Of a stretch of 23,634 bases of DNA, positions 21,738 through 23,634 are shown in pieces (the stretch's first letter is position 1; every line of letters starts with the position of its first letter). The translations under genes and the position numbers were made by a program. The notes under the pieces were generated by a model. The model was not told where the DNA came from, did no database searches, and worked only from the letters and a program-made list of their open reading frames with translations. This DNA is from an uncultured Eubacteriales bacterium (GTDB taxonomy: Bacteria > Bacillota > Clostridia > Oscillospirales > Acutalibacteraceae), in assembly GCA_934615635.1 (NCBI GenBank), contig CAKTTT010000013.1, positions 1-23,634 of the forward strand, in the 5' to 3' direction.

Positions 21738-21766
21738 TTGCCATTCTAACCCCCCTAAGCTATAAT
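21738..21766 (+). promoter_or_regulatory. Sigma-A-type promoter of pckG
   Basis: TTGCCA (21738-21743), 17 bp, TATAAT (21761-21766). The leader is about 50 nt and contains AAAGGGGAT before the ATG. The AT-rich sequence at 21690-21735 upstream may be an activating UP-type region. Confidence 0.82.
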
Positions 21767-21825
21767 GATAGCTGTTCGCTTATAGGCTGTTATGGAATGG
21801 AACTTCATTGAAAGGGGATTGTCAT

Positions 21826-23595
21826 ATGACCGCACTGACTAAGAACAAATCCGTCCTCGACTGGATCGAAGACAAAATGGCTCTGGTCAAGCCCGACGCC
21901 GTCGTCTGGATCGACGGCTCGGAGGAGCAACTGGAGGCGCTGCGCGCCGAAGCCTGCAAGACCGGCGAGATGATTAAGCTCAACGAGGAGAAGCTGCCCG
22001 GCTGCTATCTCCACCGCACTGCCGTCAACGACGTGGCCCGGGTGGAGCACCGCACCTTTATCTGCTCCGAAAAGGAAGAGGACGCCGGCCCCACCAACAA
22101 CTGGATGGCCCCCGCCGACGCCTACAAAATGCTGTACGACATCGCCCGCGGCAGCTATCAGGGCCGTACCATGTATGTGATCCCCTATTCCATGGGACCC
22201 GTGGGCAGCCCCTTCGCCAAATACGGCATCGAGCTGACCGACTCCATCTATGTGGTGCTGAACATGGCCATCATGACCCGGGTGGGCCAGGCCGTGCTGG
22301 ACGCACTGGGCGACAGCGACGACTGGGTTCGCGGCCTGCACTGCAAGTGCCAGATCGATGAGGAGAAGCGGTACATCTGCCACTTCCCCCAGGACAACAC
22401 CATCATCTCCGTCAACTCCGGCTACGGCGGCAACGTGCTGCTGGGCAAAAAATGCTTCGCGCTGCGGATCGCCTCCAATCTCGGCCGGCAGGAGGGCTGG
22501 ATGGCCGAGCACATGCTGATTCTGGGCGTGGAGGATCCCCAGGGCGAGGTGAAATACATCGCCGCCGCCTTCCCCTCCGCCTGCGGCAAGACCAACCTGG
22601 CCATGCTGATCCCGCCGGAGGTTTACCGTAAGAAGGGCTACAAGGTCTGGTGCGTGGGCGACGACATCGCCTGGATGCGCATAGGCGAGGATGGCCGCCT
22701 GTGGGCGGTGAACCCGGAGAACGGCTTCTTCGGCGTGGCCCCCGGCACCAACGAAAAATCCAACCCCAACGCGCTGGCCTCTACCAGACGGGGCACCATC
22801 TTCACCAACGTGGCGCATAACCTGGACGACAACACCGTGTGGTGGGAGGGCCTGGACAAGAATCCGCCCAAGAACGCCCTCAACTGGAAGGGTGAGAAGT
22901 GGGATTGCACCGACGGCTCCAAGGGCGCGCATCCCAACTCCCGCTTTACCGCGCCGGCGAAAAACTGCCCCTGCATCTCCTCTGAGTTCGATTCCGGCAA
23001 GGGCGTGCCGATTTCCGCCATCGTGTTCGGCGGCCGCCGCGCCAAGACCGCGCCCCTGGTGTACCAGTCCCGCGACTGGGATAACGGCGTGTTTGTCGGT
23101 TCCATCATGGCTTCCGAAACTACCGCCGCCGCCACCGGCGCCGTGGGCGTGGTGCGCCGCGATCCCATGGCCATGCTGCCCTTCTGCGGCTATCACATGG
23201 CCGATTACTGGGCCCACTGGCTGGAGATGGGCCGCAAGCTGGGCGACAAGGCCCCCAAGATCTTCAACGTCAACTGGTTCCGCACCGATGACGAGGGCCA
23301 TTTCATCTGGCCGGGCTTCGGCGATAACCTGCGGGTGCTGGAGTGGATCCTGAAGCGTTGCGAGGGCAAGGCCGACGCGGTGGAAACCCCCATCGGCTAC
23401 GTCCCCCATGCGGAGGATATCAACCTGGAGGGGTTGGACTTCTCCCTCGATACCCTGAAATCTATCCTGGAGATCGACAGGAGCCTTTGGACCGCGGAAG
23501 CGGAGGGAATTGCCGAATTCTACAAGAAATTCGGCGACCGTCTCCCCGCAGAGCTGAAGAAGCAGTTGGAGGGCCTGGAGGCCCGCCTGAAATAA
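21826..23595 (+). CDS. pckG: Phosphoenolpyruvate carboxykinase (GTP)
   Basis: This 589-aa cytoplasmic enzyme interconverts oxaloacetate + GTP and PEP + CO2 + GDP. The P-loop F249-P-S-A-C253-G-K255-T256-N257 with its reactive cysteine is the mark of the GTP-type family rather than the ATP-type. PYSMGPVGSPFAKYGIELTDS (120-140), GWMAEHMLILG (224-234) and the late FNVNWFRTDDEGHFIWPGFGDN segment fit as well. Length is normal. AAAGGGGAT sits 6 nt before ATG 21826; a TTG at 21808 is in frame but lies upstream of this site. In a fermentative gut anaerobe it may fix CO2 on PEP as well as make PEP. Only 39 nt remain after the stop, with no terminator visible there. Confidence 0.97.
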   Translation: MTALTKNKSVLDWIEDKMALVKPDAVVWIDGSEEQLEALRAEACKTGEMIKLNEEKLPGCYLHRTAVNDVARVEHRTFICSEKEEDAGPTNNWMAPADAYKMLYDIARGSYQGRTMYVIPYSMGPVGSPFAKYGIELTDSIYVVLNMAIMTRVGQAVLDALGDSDDWVRGLHCKCQIDEEKRYICHFPQDNTIISVNSGYGGNVLLGKKCFALRIASNLGRQEGWMAEHMLILGVEDPQGEVKYIAAAFPSACGKTNLAMLIPPEVYRKKGYKVWCVGDDIAWMRIGEDGRLWAVNPENGFFGVAPGTNEKSNPNALASTRRGTIFTNVAHNLDDNTVWWEGLDKNPPKNALNWKGEKWDCTDGSKGAHPNSRFTAPAKNCPCISSEFDSGKGVPISAIVFGGRRAKTAPLVYQSRDWDNGVFVGSIMASETTAAATGAVGVVRRDPMAMLPFCGYHMADYWAHWLEMGRKLGDKAPKIFNVNWFRTDDEGHFIWPGFGDNLRVLEWILKRCEGKADAVETPIGYVPHAEDINLEGLDFSLDTLKSILEIDRSLWTAEAEGIAEFYKKFGDRLPAELKKQLEGLEARLK

Positions 23596-23634
23596 GCGAA
23601 AACTATAAAATCGCTCCTGCCGCAAACGCTGGAG

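Overview
The window looks like chromosomal DNA from an anaerobic, spore-forming, fairly GC-rich member of the Clostridia, and an Oscillospiraceae-type gut bacterium is my best guess. The support is a class II (B12-dependent) and a class III (glycyl-radical) ribonucleotide reductase with no class I enzyme in view, a SigK sporulation sigma factor, a clostridial AbrB-like regulator with a zinc ribbon, strong AGGAGG-type ribosome binding sites, and a GTP-type PEP carboxykinase. The family-level placement is inference.

Layout. 1-1544 (-): start of nrdJ, cut by the window edge, behind a near-consensus promoter overlapped by two NrdR boxes. 1867-4062 (+): a three-gene cluster of an unknown protein, a metallo-beta-lactamase-fold hydrolase and a DUF2284 cysteine-rich protein. 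4428-5699 (-): an ECF sigma factor fused to a 256-residue C-terminal domain, with its own ECF-type promoter. 5963-8670 (-): nrdD-nrdG with a second NrdR-box-bearing promoter. 8974-10102: two small XRE repressor-like genes (-) and a divergent AbrB-like gene (+) in an AT-richer patch. 10379-11701 (+): DUF1015 protein. 12077-13507 (+): NOL1/NOP2/Sun rRNA m5C methyltransferase. 13863-14582 (+): sigK. 15347-17248 (-): a cytoplasmic GH13 neopullulanase-like enzyme. 17464-19916 (+): Rrf2 regulator, HD phosphohydrolase, YwlE-like phosphatase, rimI, smpB. 20629-21639 (+): tsaD. 21826-23595 (+): pckG.

How the genes work together. The two reductases make dNTPs by routes that do not need oxygen and are probably co-repressed by NrdR when dNTP/ATP is high (the nrdR gene is not here). 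RimI, SmpB, TsaD and the NOP2/Sun methyltransferase are translation and ribosome maintenance functions. PckG and the GH13 enzyme are central carbon and glucan metabolism.

The most unusual signal is a pair of clearly homologous non-coding elements of about 240-260 nt (4190-4432 on -, 11738-11998 on +). Each follows the stop codon of an unrelated gene and leads into a strong intrinsic terminator. The blocks of identity are separated by length changes, and the pattern does not look like coding sequence. Second is the sigma-factor fusion, which has a well-placed internal ribosome binding site and ATG exactly at the domain junction. Two long GC-rich gaps (14583-15139 and 19917-20628) carry nested hairpins but no gene I can support. 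I saw no tRNA, rRNA, CRISPR array, transposase or integrase.
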